A model generated the notes under the pieces. It was not told where the DNA came from. It did not search any database and saw only the letters and a program-made list of their open reading frames with translations. This document shows positions 1 through 7,540 of a DNA stretch of 14,235 nt, in pieces; the stretch's first letter is position 1, and each line of letters begins with the position of its first letter. Source of the stretch: Lachnoclostridium sp. UBA933. Lineage in GTDB: Bacteria > Bacillota > Clostridia > Lachnospirales > Lachnospiraceae. Position numbers and translations under genes: made by a program. The stretch is from positions 6,255 through 20,489 of the forward strand of contig DBDL01000082.1 of the NCBI GenBank assembly GCA_002293545.1. Reading direction: 5' to 3'.

Positions 1-193
1 ATAAATTGATTGGTTCGGTTTTGGACATTGCCTCCGACTTTGTTGTTGTAATTGCCGAATTAATGGCGGAGGCACATTTATCCGCATTGGCAGAGTCCAG
101 ATACCCAAACCCGACAATCGTACCGCCAATCACAATTGACATAATTCCGATAACAATAATACACTCCACCAAAGAAAATCCTTTATGCTTCAT
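1..193 (-). CDS. Type IV minor prepilin, 5' part only (runs off the left edge)
   Basis: The first 64 codons of a small pilin-like protein are visible. It starts MKHKGFSLVE, a class III prepilin signal: a short basic leader, Gly4, then mature Phe1 and Glu5, followed by a hydrophobic helix of about 20 residues ending near GGTIVGFGYL. PilD would cleave after Gly4, and the protein would join the pilus as a minor (GspH/FimT- or PilU-like) subunit. The ATG lies 2 bases past the TGA of the large PilX-like gene, and its Shine-Dalgarno GAGG (201-204) sits inside the last codons of that gene, so translational coupling is likely. The mature part has one Cys inside the helix (VEC) and another soon after it. 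The C-terminal pilin head lies outside the window, so the exact minor-pilin class cannot be decided. Confidence 0.85.
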   Translation of the reverse strand, partial: MKHKGFSLVECIIVIGIMSIVIGGTIVGFGYLDSANADKCASAINSAITTTKSEAMSKTEPINL

Positions 194-195
194 AA

Positions 196-2388
196 TCAAT
201 CCTCATTTCTTGACCAATTTTGATAAGAAATATTCTGCGACAACGCATCTTCCACCGAAGCACCGTCAAAGGATGCGATTCCCCTAAAATATTTTGCCAA
301 ATCGTTATCTCCCGCAATCTCTTTTAACAGAGAACTAATCAGTACCTGATTATACTCCAGTGTGATACCTCCTACCAGTATCTCCACCTTTTCACCGGAT
401 ATGATTAGACCTGTAAAATCATTCTGCACCGTGACATTCCCTTTGGCGACAATCAGTCCCCGGTTTCCGGAAGACGTATCCACCGTATAATCCCCAGGTG
501 CAATAATCACGTTCGCCGACAGCTCCGAATAATTTTTCACCAAGACGGAAGACAAGTGATCCACTTCGTTGAAATCTATAATTTTTGAGGCGGCAAGCGG
601 AGGTGCCGTGTCGGAAAGCCGCATCGTGGCTCCCGCTGCCGGAAGCAGTGTCATCTGCCTGCCGACATACTCTTTCCCCTTGGCAATCCCGTCGTCCAAT
701 AACTCCTCAAGCGGCGCGCCGGTATTGTCATAATAATTTGCCTTTTTTAACTCGGCTCCGGCGGAATCATAAAAATGATGAATAATATTTCCCGCGATTA
801 AAAATAAGCTGGCATCCAATTTCATACCGGAATCGTCATCGGTAGAAATATAGGCTCTGGCATTATCCGAAAGGGCTTCTTTATTTTCACCTGAAGAATA
901 ATACTGCTCAAAATAATCGTTCGCACTCTGATTATCCTTGAAATTCAAAAAGTAATAAATCAATGTAAAACCGGATGCCGAAGAAATATAATTTTTCGTA
1001 ACCGGCTCCGATGAATCCAGATAGCTCCTTAGCCAGGAACTGTTGAAAGATGCTTTCACACCTTCGTCCTCCCCGCTGATCACCGGATTGTGCCCGGCTT
1101 CCAGATATTCTTCCGGAACAAGATAGGCAATCTGGTTGCTCTTTACCGATAAAGATTCCCCGGTAATAATATTGGAGGGAGTTTTTGCCCCCGAATCATC
1201 CATTTTGGAAACAAAAGCACGTCCCGCCAGAATCAATTTATTCAAATTCGGCGTATTGACCGTAGTATTCAGCCCATTAATCAGAAAAGCACTGCTGTAT
1301 GTCGAGTCCTTACTCATATCCGCCGGATCATTTTCTTTATTATAACTGTACCCATAATAGCTGCCGCCCAGCGTAACCTTACTCTTATCGTCGTTGATAA
1401 CAAAGCTGTCTTCAATATTCGCATTGGCATTGATATTGACGTCAGAAAACAAATCGGTTTCATCCAATCCCATCGGGGACAGCTTGATATTTTTCAGCCA
1501 CAAATCAGAGGGCGAACTTCCGTCATTGGCACGCACCTGTACATTGCTTCCCGTCAGTATATCCAAACCGCCGCGGGAAACAATGATATCACTGTGAAAT
1601 ACCGCTCTGGTCTGCGAATCCACCTGAATACCGGTATCGTTTGCGCTTGCATCCTTTATTCCGGTATAAATATTCCCCCGAAAGCTCGCTCCGGTTGTCC
1701 CTCCCATCGCTCCCAACGCATTGGAAACCGTCATCGTATCATCCGAAATTACGATGTATTTTTTTAATTCATTTAAAGTAGAATCCCCGTCAAAATGAAA
1801 ATCCGGTACGCGGATTACCATATCGGTCCGAATCGTTGAACGGTATCCGATATCGCTCTTATAATCAATATCCAGATTCTTCAGTGTCAGTGAGTAACCG
1901 TCCGCCGCATCATTCCGCAAAAGAATCAGAAGATCGGTACCCGGTACCGAACCAACGGCGTCCGGTACTTTGGTCAGTTTTTTAATGGCGGCATTATCAC
2001 AGACGTATGTTTTTTCCGTATCTGTTTCCAGAAAATCAGATTCTGAGCCGGCACCGGACGGCGCACCAAGACTTTTGGCAAGTAACGTCAAAAAGCCCTT
2101 TGAATACCGGTCAACTCTTGTTTCCTCCGGCATTTTCCTGTAACCCGTCATAATCCCGTCATAGGTTTCTTTTGCGGATTCCATTGCCCGCTCCTGAACC
2201 CCCGTACGTACCTCCGCCAATATCTGCTCGGCATCATAAAAGTTCGAGGTGGAATTCTCAGCCGTAATGACCGAAACCAAATAATCCGTAGACAGCGATA
2301 ATACAACCACACCTGTTATGGCAAGAAACATGATGCAGATAATAACAAGCAAAAATGCCGAACCCTGTTTTTTTCCTGAAAACTTCAT
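196..2388 (-). CDS. Very large PilX/GspK-like pilus-associated protein (about 730 aa)
   Basis: The N-terminus (MKFSGKKQGSAFLLVII) has a basic leader, a Gly9 that could be the cleavage site, and a hydrophobic helix at about residues 11-33. It is followed by the FYDAEQIL stretch (50-57) typical of PilX_N proteins. Position +5 after the Gly is Leu, not Glu, as in GspK-type tip pseudopilins. The extracellular part of nearly 700 residues is far longer than usual for a minor pilin. Around 215-345 and 627-685 it has short alternating hydrophobic/Gly-Asn stretches (for example GLIVAKGNVTV and GLIISGEKVEIL) suggesting beta-solenoid folds; that is inference. I chose the ATG at 2388 because GAGG (2395-2398) lies 6 bases upstream. 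The ATG at 2493 has no Shine-Dalgarno and would translate the intergenic element. It sits between two prepilin genes, which supports a pilus-tip, adhesin or initiator role. The binding target is unknown. Confidence 0.75.
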   Translation of the reverse strand: MKFSGKKQGSAFLLVIICIMFLAITGVVVLSLSTDYLVSVITAENSTSNFYDAEQILAEVRTGVQERAMESAKETYDGIMTGYRKMPEETRVDRYSKGFLTLLAKSLGAPSGAGSESDFLETDTEKTYVCDNAAIKKLTKVPDAVGSVPGTDLLILLRNDAADGYSLTLKNLDIDYKSDIGYRSTIRTDMVIRVPDFHFDGDSTLNELKKYIVISDDTMTVSNALGAMGGTTGASFRGNIYTGIKDASANDTGIQVDSQTRAVFHSDIIVSRGGLDILTGSNVQVRANDGSSPSDLWLKNIKLSPMGLDETDLFSDVNINANANIEDSFVINDDKSKVTLGGSYYGYSYNKENDPADMSKDSTYSSAFLINGLNTTVNTPNLNKLILAGRAFVSKMDDSGAKTPSNIITGESLSVKSNQIAYLVPEEYLEAGHNPVISGEDEGVKASFNSSWLRSYLDSSEPVTKNYISSASGFTLIYYFLNFKDNQSANDYFEQYYSSGENKEALSDNARAYISTDDDSGMKLDASLFLIAGNIIHHFYDSAGAELKKANYYDNTGAPLEELLDDGIAKGKEYVGRQMTLLPAAGATMRLSDTAPPLAASKIIDFNEVDHLSSVLVKNYSELSANVIIAPGDYTVDTSSGNRGLIVAKGNVTVQNDFTGLIISGEKVEILVGGITLEYNQVLISSLLKEIAGDNDLAKYFRGIASFDGASVEDALSQNISYQNWSRNED

Positions 2389-2496
2389 ATGATACCTCGT
2401 TTCTGCGCACGCTTTCTGCGCATCATTACCTAATATTTGTGAGTAAGCACAAATTCGGCGTGTGAGCTTTTTGTTTCGCACTGCCGCCTCCATCTG
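2389..2496 (-). repeat. Structured intergenic element ending in the ribosome binding site of the PilX-like gene
   Basis: This 108-base gap separates the PilV-like stop from the PilX-like start. It holds a perfect inverted repeat, ATTTGTG (2435-2441) and CACAAAT (2448-2454), around a 6-base loop. It also holds a perfect 10-base direct repeat TTTCTGCGCA (2400-2409 and 2413-2422, + strand), whose TGCGCA cores can pair as a second hairpin. The GAGG Shine-Dalgarno at 2395-2398 lies at its downstream edge. There is no U-tract, so it is not an intrinsic terminator. The gap upstream of pilMN ends with a similar stretch (GTGTGCAG then AACGAGG, compared with GTGCGCAG then AACGAGG here). A dispersed intergenic repeat that supplies a ribosome binding site, or an mRNA processing/stability element, are both possible; neither is proven from this window. 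Confidence 0.5.
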
Positions 2497-3546
2497 TTAT
2501 TTTGCCGATTCCATACGGAGAATACGGGTATCCTCCGTAAATACCGTTTCATCCCTATGATAGATATCGACCGTTATATTAGCAATCCGGTTCTTGGCTT
2601 CTCCCTCAATATAAAAGGAATGTCCGCCCACTCCGGTTATCGGAATGTCCACGCCTGCTTTATCCGCACTGGCAAAGTATTTGGCATAGGGCGCACTGCC
2701 GGCTGCCGCTCCGATATGAATCTGATAGTTCGGAGGGAAATCAAACCCGTCCGGGTTTTGGCAGATAAAATAGATGCTCATTTCCTTTGCTTCCTCCGTT
2801 GGTATGTCCGATGAAAAATTTACGGTCATTTCTTCATCCGGTCCTGCCGAATCCGATAGCAGCTCATATAAAAAGTAGAGATTACGGAAATTTTCTTTGG
2901 GAATCTCTGTCTTTACAACCGTAAACGATATCGGTGCATCTGTTTTATAGTTGTATTCATATCTGACACTGACGTCATACAAGTTCGGATCCGAAGCATT
3001 GGTGGATATACTGATTTCTCCGGTTCTGGTCATATCCCCCCTGATATCTGCTTTGCTTGTCTTTCCCTCATGGTTATAAAAAAACTCGTTCACCGCCAGA
3101 ACAGATTCATCCTCCTCTGCCGCAACCACATTCTGATCCGTATAAAGTGCTTTTAAATCCGGCACCTTATACTGGTTGTATTCCAAATCATCCGGGCTTT
3201 CATACTCAAAATCAATCATGACCTTTGCGGTCAAATCAAAGCCGTCCGCTGAAATATCCCTCAGATAATAATCCCTGCCGTCACTGGGTGCGGAAGTATC
3301 TGCCGTAAATGCACATCCGCTGACCGCATTGTTTACCGCATATGACAACTGGTCGTATGTGTCATAGGAGTTTACTTCCTCAATGACAGACTGTGCCGCC
3401 ATCTCCCCGACTTGTATCCTGCTTCCTCTGGAAGAATTGATTGCCGCACCGCTGAAATAGGCAAGCAGGGGCAAGCTTAAGATACCGATGATTAAGATGG
3501 CAATCACCATTTCTACCAATGAAAATCCCTTTTTCATCTTCTTCAT
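2497..3546 (-). CDS. pilV: Type IV minor prepilin, PilV-like
   Basis: This is a 349-residue protein with a textbook prepilin N-terminus: MKKMKKG, then FSLVE (mature Phe1, Glu5), then a hydrophobic helix to about residue 32. PilD would cut after Gly7. The AQSVIEEVNS stretch soon after the helix resembles PilV/GspI-type minor pilins. The remainder is a soluble head with no motif I recognise; at about 340 mature residues it is large for the class. The ATG at 3546 is preceded by AGGTGA with suitable spacing; the Met at codon 4 is an alternative. The gene starts 29 bases after the pilO stop. It likely acts with the PilX-like protein and the next prepilin as a minor-pilin set that primes or caps the fibre. 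The pilV symbol rests on gene order and N-terminal style. Confidence 0.8.
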   Translation of the reverse strand: MKKMKKGFSLVEMVIAILIIGILSLPLLAYFSGAAINSSRGSRIQVGEMAAQSVIEEVNSYDTYDQLSYAVNNAVSGCAFTADTSAPSDGRDYYLRDISADGFDLTAKVMIDFEYESPDDLEYNQYKVPDLKALYTDQNVVAAEEDESVLAVNEFFYNHEGKTSKADIRGDMTRTGEISISTNASDPNLYDVSVRYEYNYKTDAPISFTVVKTEIPKENFRNLYFLYELLSDSAGPDEEMTVNFSSDIPTEEAKEMSIYFICQNPDGFDFPPNYQIHIGAAAGSAPYAKYFASADKAGVDIPITGVGGHSFYIEGEAKNRIANITVDIYHRDETVFTEDTRILRMESAK

Positions 3547-3575
3547 ATTATCACCTGCTTTTGTAAACCACTGAT

Positions 3576-4382
3576 TTATTTCGTCCGGAAAACGTTATCA
3601 ATTCCGTATTGGAAGCCTTGAACATTCGGAGGAAGATAGGGATTTCCGGTTCCTCTCATTTCGTAGAATTCCACATCAATTTTGCCGCTGAGTTTTCCGG
3701 TTGAATTATCATAGGAAAGACTGACGGCACCGACCGACATCTTTTCCTTGTTTCCCGAAATCCAATCCAATGCTTTCATGCACTGGCGGTAAGTTCCGCT
3801 GATTCCTAAAGAACATACCAATACTTTCCCGTTCACTTGATTTAACGGTTTTTTTGTAAACTGCTCTAATTCTTTTAATCGGGCAATCATATCCATATTG
3901 CTCTCTATTGTATCGCCCGGAGCTTCTTCTGCGGCTTCCGCAGAATTCTGCCCGTCCGGCGTATCCGTACCGGAAGTATCTGTTGTTTCTTCCTTTGGGG
4001 CTTCTCCTTCTCTGAAAATCGTACCATCCTGTAAAAACACATAATAGTTTCCAAAATCAACGGAAGAAACTCTGGTTCCGGTTGCCGTCATCATTTGATA
4101 AATCTGATAGATCGTTTTTTCAGAAGTCGTAACCGGGGTAAATAAAGAAATATATTTTTCTGTTTCCGCTTTTTTTGCGTCGGAGGTTTTCTCCAGCTCC
4201 CGAACCTGAATCTCCATATTGGCAAGTTCACTGATCCGCATTTCTAATTTTGTAATATTGGTTTCTGTTATACGGACCTTTTCCATATTTTTTTGATAAA
4301 TCAGAAAATAGGTCAGTACAATCAATGCAATTGCCGAAAGCAGGAAAACCGCTTTTTTCCCGCTGATACCTGATTTACTCAT
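3576..4382 (-). CDS. pilO: PilO-like inner-membrane pilus assembly protein
   Basis: This 268-residue bitopic protein has a short cytoplasmic tail (MSKSGISGKK), one transmembrane helix at about 10-29, a coiled-coil-like charged segment at about 31-78, and an external domain. In T4P systems PilO pairs with PilN, linking the cytoplasmic PilM ring to the rest of the machine. Within the external domain, residues about 127-162 are rich in acidic residues, Thr, Ser and Ala and look disordered; this insert is not typical of PilO. The start is the ATG at 4382, overlapping the pilMN stop by 8 bases, with a strong AGGAGG (4392-4397) inside the end of pilMN. The longer frame starting at 4421 has no reason to be used. 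Membership rests on topology, size and position after pilMN; sequence identity to known PilO is weak by eye. Confidence 0.75.
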   Translation of the reverse strand: MSKSGISGKKAVFLLSAIALIVLTYFLIYQKNMEKVRITETNITKLEMRISELANMEIQVRELEKTSDAKKAETEKYISLFTPVTTSEKTIYQIYQMMTATGTRVSSVDFGNYYVFLQDGTIFREGEAPKEETTDTSGTDTPDGQNSAEAAEEAPGDTIESNMDMIARLKELEQFTKKPLNQVNGKVLVCSLGISGTYRQCMKALDWISGNKEKMSVGAVSLSYDNSTGKLSGKIDVEFYEMRGTGNPYLPPNVQGFQYGIDNVFRTK

Positions 4383-6000
4383 TGGCAGGCACCTCCTCAC
4401 TGACCGGACGCACCAAATCAAATACGATAGAGAACGTATATTGCCGTCTTTTGGTCACTTGGTCTTTTGATTCCGCAATGGAACCGATGCCGATATTGGT
4501 AATACGGCTTCCCATAGTGTTTAATTTCATTTTTAATGCTGAAATGGAGGATAGGCGGTCTGTCGTTACCGCACTCATCGTCACTGTAACTCCCGATGTC
4601 GTAACGGAATTTATCTTAAAATTCTTCGGGCTGATTTTGGCAATTTCGGTAAGGATACTATGCAGTGAATTGCTTGGCGTTTTGATGCGCCGGTCGATTG
4701 TTTGATACAAATTATACTCGTTTACAATCTCTGTCAATTGATTGAAGCGGGCTTCAATCGGCTGCATCCTGGCTTCTTCCGCCATCAGCTCCCCCTCCTT
4801 ATCCTTTACGTCCGCCAACTGGATAAAGGAAGTAACGCACATCGCGGCACACAATACAAGCGAGGCGAAAAATACAACCATCGTACCAAAAGCCGAGCTT
4901 CTGTTTTCCTCTTTCTGGATTGACTCCTGTGTCACAAACGAAACCGGGTCAAATGCGGCGCCGAAACACGCCACAAATTGTAATAACTGGGTGGTTTCCG
5001 AGATTTTTTTCGATACCTTAATCCCTTTAAATCCGGTGGGTATCGACGTTTGCAGGTTCAATGTCTGATTCATCAGTTCATTGATTCCGACCACACCGGC
5101 ACCGGTTCCGGTACAAACCACTTCACGGATTGGTTTATCTTTAAACTTGGTATTATAGTATTCCACCATACGGTTGATATTACTAATCAGATAGGATAAT
5201 GACTCCGTAACCTCCGCACGTTTTTTCGACGACGCATCCGCATCCTGTCCGACCTGCTCAAAATTATGCCACAGTACCTTTCTCGTCGCCAGAAGCTTGT
5301 AGGCTTCCGCAAAATTATTTACCTGAAAACTCTTATCCTCAATCATCGCGTCAGTCAGCATACCGATTCCGTACGGCAGTGCCCTTTGAAGCAATAATTC
5401 ATCCTTATCTATAATATTTACTAATGTTCCTAACCGATTTATCTGAACAGACATTACCACCTTATCTTCCACTTGCCGTTTCATAAGCTGATAAACGCTG
5501 TTTCCTTCGCAGTCCAGTGCAACGATATTTACTTTCATCGCTTCCGCCAAAGCATAATAGGATTTGATGATTTGATTGGGTGCGGCAAAGACGAGAAAAT
5601 CCAACGTACGCTCATCCCCCGCATTCTTTTCCGTTCCTTTTCCCGGAAAAGCAAACGAATACTTATCAATATCCACCGGAAAATGTTCCGATACCGTTGC
5701 TTTCAGCAAAGAAAATACTTTATTCTTCGGTACAAACGGAATGGTGATGATACGGTTTGCAATTTTGGAAGATGCCAGGGTGAAAATCACATCGTTGGTA
5801 TGGATTTTATTTTTCCTGCAAACTTCATTGATACGCTGCCCCAGAATTAAGGCATTTTTTATCATTCCGTCTTCTACCGTATTTTCCGGTGTTGCAATAC
5901 GCAAACACTGATAGATGTTTTGAGTGGAAGCCCCGTAATCCATATGTACAACTAACGTTGTCTTTTCTTCCACTAAAATACTGAGTATTTTTTTTGCCAT
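4375..6000 (-). CDS. pilMN: PilM-PilN fusion protein
   Basis: This 541-residue protein carries two T4P parts in one chain. Residues 1 to about 355 resemble PilM, the cytoplasmic actin-like protein, with a late Gly-rich stretch (VVCTGTGAGVVG, 294-305) at the place of the adenosine motif. A transmembrane helix follows at about 371-393, then a coiled coil (about 396-435) and a small alpha/beta external domain to 530, which together resemble PilN. Known clostridial T4P loci (such as that of Clostridioides difficile) also have a fused pilMN, and GspL of type II secretion has the same layout. The linker shows no PilN-type INLLP peptide, which is unnecessary once the parts are joined. The start at 6000 has GAGGAG (6005-6010) 4 bases upstream; the ATG at 6042 lacks a site and adds a poor N-terminus. 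Confidence 0.85.
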   Translation of the reverse strand: MAKKILSILVEEKTTLVVHMDYGASTQNIYQCLRIATPENTVEDGMIKNALILGQRINEVCRKNKIHTNDVIFTLASSKIANRIITIPFVPKNKVFSLLKATVSEHFPVDIDKYSFAFPGKGTEKNAGDERTLDFLVFAAPNQIIKSYYALAEAMKVNIVALDCEGNSVYQLMKRQVEDKVVMSVQINRLGTLVNIIDKDELLLQRALPYGIGMLTDAMIEDKSFQVNNFAEAYKLLATRKVLWHNFEQVGQDADASSKKRAEVTESLSYLISNINRMVEYYNTKFKDKPIREVVCTGTGAGVVGINELMNQTLNLQTSIPTGFKGIKVSKKISETTQLLQFVACFGAAFDPVSFVTQESIQKEENRSSAFGTMVVFFASLVLCAAMCVTSFIQLADVKDKEGELMAEEARMQPIEARFNQLTEIVNEYNLYQTIDRRIKTPSNSLHSILTEIAKISPKNFKINSVTTSGVTVTMSAVTTDRLSSISALKMKLNTMGSRITNIGIGSIAESKDQVTKRRQYTFSIVFDLVRPVSEEVPANE

Positions 6001-6072
6001 GTTTCTCCTCGTTCCCTGCACACATTTTATGTACTGATGCATTTTCTTTAAAGTCTTTCGATTCGTTTTTTC

Positions 6073-6831
6073 TTAACGAATCAATCCGATATACCATTCA
6101 AAAAAGGTGTTTCCCCACAACATCGCAATAAATATTCCGATTGATAAATAGGGACCAAACGCAAACTTTCTGCCCTCTCCTGTCAAAATCATTTTGATGA
6201 TTTGCAGAACCGACCCAATCAAACACCCAAAAATCAAGGCAAGCCATATATTCAAACCGCCGATTCCCAATCCGGCAGCCGCCATCAGGATCACATCGCC
6301 CAGACCGATTCCTTTCCCCTTTGTCACAAGAAAGCAACATAGCAGAAAAAGGCTTACTGAAAGGAAGCCGATGAAATGACTGATGTATCGTTCATAATCC
6401 AAGACCGTCAATATGACACCCGTCCCTAGTATGAAAAGATTGATACCGAACGGGATTTCCATTGTGCGGTAGTCAATCACACTTAATACAAGCATTGCCG
6501 ATGTTAAACAGCAATAGAAAGCACTTTGAAGCGTCAGCTCGTTTACGATGAAAATGATAACATACAGCATCCCGTTTCCTGCTTCGACAATGGGATATTG
6601 ACAGGACAGCTTCGTTTTGCAGTACCGGCAGCGTCCTTTTAAAAATAGAAAGCTAAAAACCGGAATCAGTTCGTACGGTTTTAATCTGTGCGAACATTTC
6701 ATACAATGAGAACCCGCAGTTACTATATTTTCACCTTTCGGTAAGCGATAGATACATACATTCAAAAAGCTTCCGATTACAATACCGTATAGAAAGATAA
6801 TCATGTATGGTATAATATCCAACAGTAACAT
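6073..6831 (-). CDS. pilD: Prepilin leader peptidase / N-methyltransferase PilD
   Basis: This 252-residue polytopic membrane protein is of the A24 aspartic peptidase family. It cleaves prepilins after the conserved Gly and methylates the new N-terminal residue. It has the N-terminal GSFLNVCIYRLP block (20-31) and four zinc-type cysteines as two CxxC pairs (C43/C46 and C68/C71). Both catalytic aspartates are present: D120 in SVIDYRTMEIP and D179 in the GxGD motif GIGLGDV. A FGPYL block follows at 225-229. All expected catalytic residues are there, so it should be active and serve every prepilin in the locus. The ATG at 6831 follows AGGGGG with 7 bases of spacing. It lies 60 bases after pilA; I saw no convincing terminator between them. 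Confidence 0.95.
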   Translation of the reverse strand: MLLLDIIPYMIIFLYGIVIGSFLNVCIYRLPKGENIVTAGSHCMKCSHRLKPYELIPVFSFLFLKGRCRYCKTKLSCQYPIVEAGNGMLYVIIFIVNELTLQSAFYCCLTSAMLVLSVIDYRTMEIPFGINLFILGTGVILTVLDYERYISHFIGFLSVSLFLLCCFLVTKGKGIGLGDVILMAAAGLGIGGLNIWLALIFGCLIGSVLQIIKMILTGEGRKFAFGPYLSIGIFIAMLWGNTFFEWYIGLIR

Positions 6832-6891
6832 GCGGGTTCCCCCTGAGTTGTTAAATCTGGTTACGTAATTTTGTGTTCAAGTAAGTGGTTA

Positions 6892-7386
6892 TTACGGTGC
6901 CGTAGTAGGAGCGGTGGCACTCTTAGTTGATGCTACTTCTAATACCGTACCATAATCACCTACTGCTGGTTTTTTACTTCCATCATCAAGAAAAACTTTT
7001 GTTACGCCGCCTGTTCTCTCAAAATACAACTCACCGGTTGCTTTTGCCGAAGTCATTGATGCTTTCATATCAGCCCCATTAACATTCAATTTCTCAAAAA
7101 TCGCCATTTGAAGTACATCCGTACCTGTACCTGTATAAGCTGTAGCCGCAATATCTCCTTTATAGGTTTTTGCAACATTTTCTTCTGCAAGTGCTGTTAC
7201 GAATGCATAATGCAACGAATCAAGCTGAGATATATCCTTACTCTCCCTCGATCTTTCCAAATACGGAATTACCTGCAATGCAATAATACCTACCAAAATA
7301 GCCAAAATTGCAATAACGATAATTAACTCTACCAACGAGAATCCTTTTCTTGATTCGCCTCTTAATCTTCTTCTTAATCTTTCCAT
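6892..7386 (-). CDS. pilA: Major type IV pilin PilA
   Basis: This 164-residue prepilin has an Arg-rich 15-residue leader (MERLRRRLRGESRKG) cut before FSLVELIIVIA, with mature Phe1 and Glu5. The long hydrophobic alpha-1 helix (about 16-42) contains the usual helix-breaking Pro41. The mature protein is about 149 residues and has no cysteine, so it lacks the disulfide-bonded D-loop of Gram-negative pilins, as is common in clostridial pilins. The C-terminus is a Thr/Ala/Pro/Ser tail (residues 151-164), possibly flexible or glycosylated (inference). The start is supported by GAAAGGGG just upstream. A good sigma-A promoter lies in the 146-base gap before it, which is the main reason to call this the major pilin: it can be made in excess of the assembly proteins. 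Confidence 0.9.
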   Translation of the reverse strand: MERLRRRLRGESRKGFSLVELIIVIAILAILVGIIALQVIPYLERSRESKDISQLDSLHYAFVTALAEENVAKTYKGDIAATAYTGTGTDVLQMAIFEKLNVNGADMKASMTSAKATGELYFERTGGVTKVFLDDGSKKPAVGDYGTVLEVASTKSATAPTTAP

Positions 7387-7432
7387 ACAATACCCCTTTC
7401 AATATTTTTATAAAAATTATTTTCTATTTATT

Positions 7433-7461
7433 ACTATAGCACAATCCTAAAAAACTTGCAA
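7433..7461 (-). promoter_or_regulatory. Sigma-A promoter of pilA
   Basis: On the minus strand a -35 box TTGCAA (7456-7461) and a -10 box TATAGT (7433-7438) are separated by exactly 17 bases. The bases TGC just before the -10 add an extended -10 element. Transcription would begin near 7426, leaving a leader of about 40 bases with the GAAAGGGG ribosome site. The surrounding sequence is very AT-rich, unlike the coding regions. This is the clearest promoter in the window. Confidence 0.8.
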
Positions 7462-7483
7462 GGTATTTGTTTTACTCAATAAA

Positions 7484-7520
7484 GTGAACTTTTTTTGTAT
7501 TTTATGAACAAATTGTGAAC
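7484..7520 (-). promoter_or_regulatory. Three phased GTGAAC-type repeats upstream of the pilA promoter
   Basis: On the + strand GTGAAC (7484-7489), ATGAAC (7504-7509) and GTGAAC (7515-7520) are spaced 20 and 11 bases apart, close to two turns and one turn of DNA. They lie about 58 to 94 bases upstream of the predicted pilA start, a normal place for an activator. No known regulator motif is recognised. They could be a binding site array or chance in AT-rich DNA. Confidence 0.35.
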
Positions 7521-7524
7521 GTTT

Positions 7525-7540
7525 CCGGACTATCATCCGG
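7525..7540 (-). other. Small hairpin overlapping the pilC stop codon
   Basis: CCGGA and TCCGG form a 5-base-pair stem with a 6-base loop, and the pilC TGA lies in the loop. No U-run follows, so this is not a standard intrinsic terminator. It might still stabilise the pilC mRNA end or lower read-through into pilA. Confidence 0.3.

Noticed and set aside
2389..2493. A 35-residue N-terminal extension of the PilX-like protein from the ATG at 2493
   Set aside because: There is no Shine-Dalgarno, the extension is charged and precedes a perfectly good prepilin-type leader, and it is encoded by the intergenic hairpin element.
6055..6080. Terminator at the end of pilD (TTCGTT/AACGAA inverted repeat)
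   Set aside because: The stem is 6 mostly weak pairs with an A-rich loop and no U-tract downstream on the minus strand.
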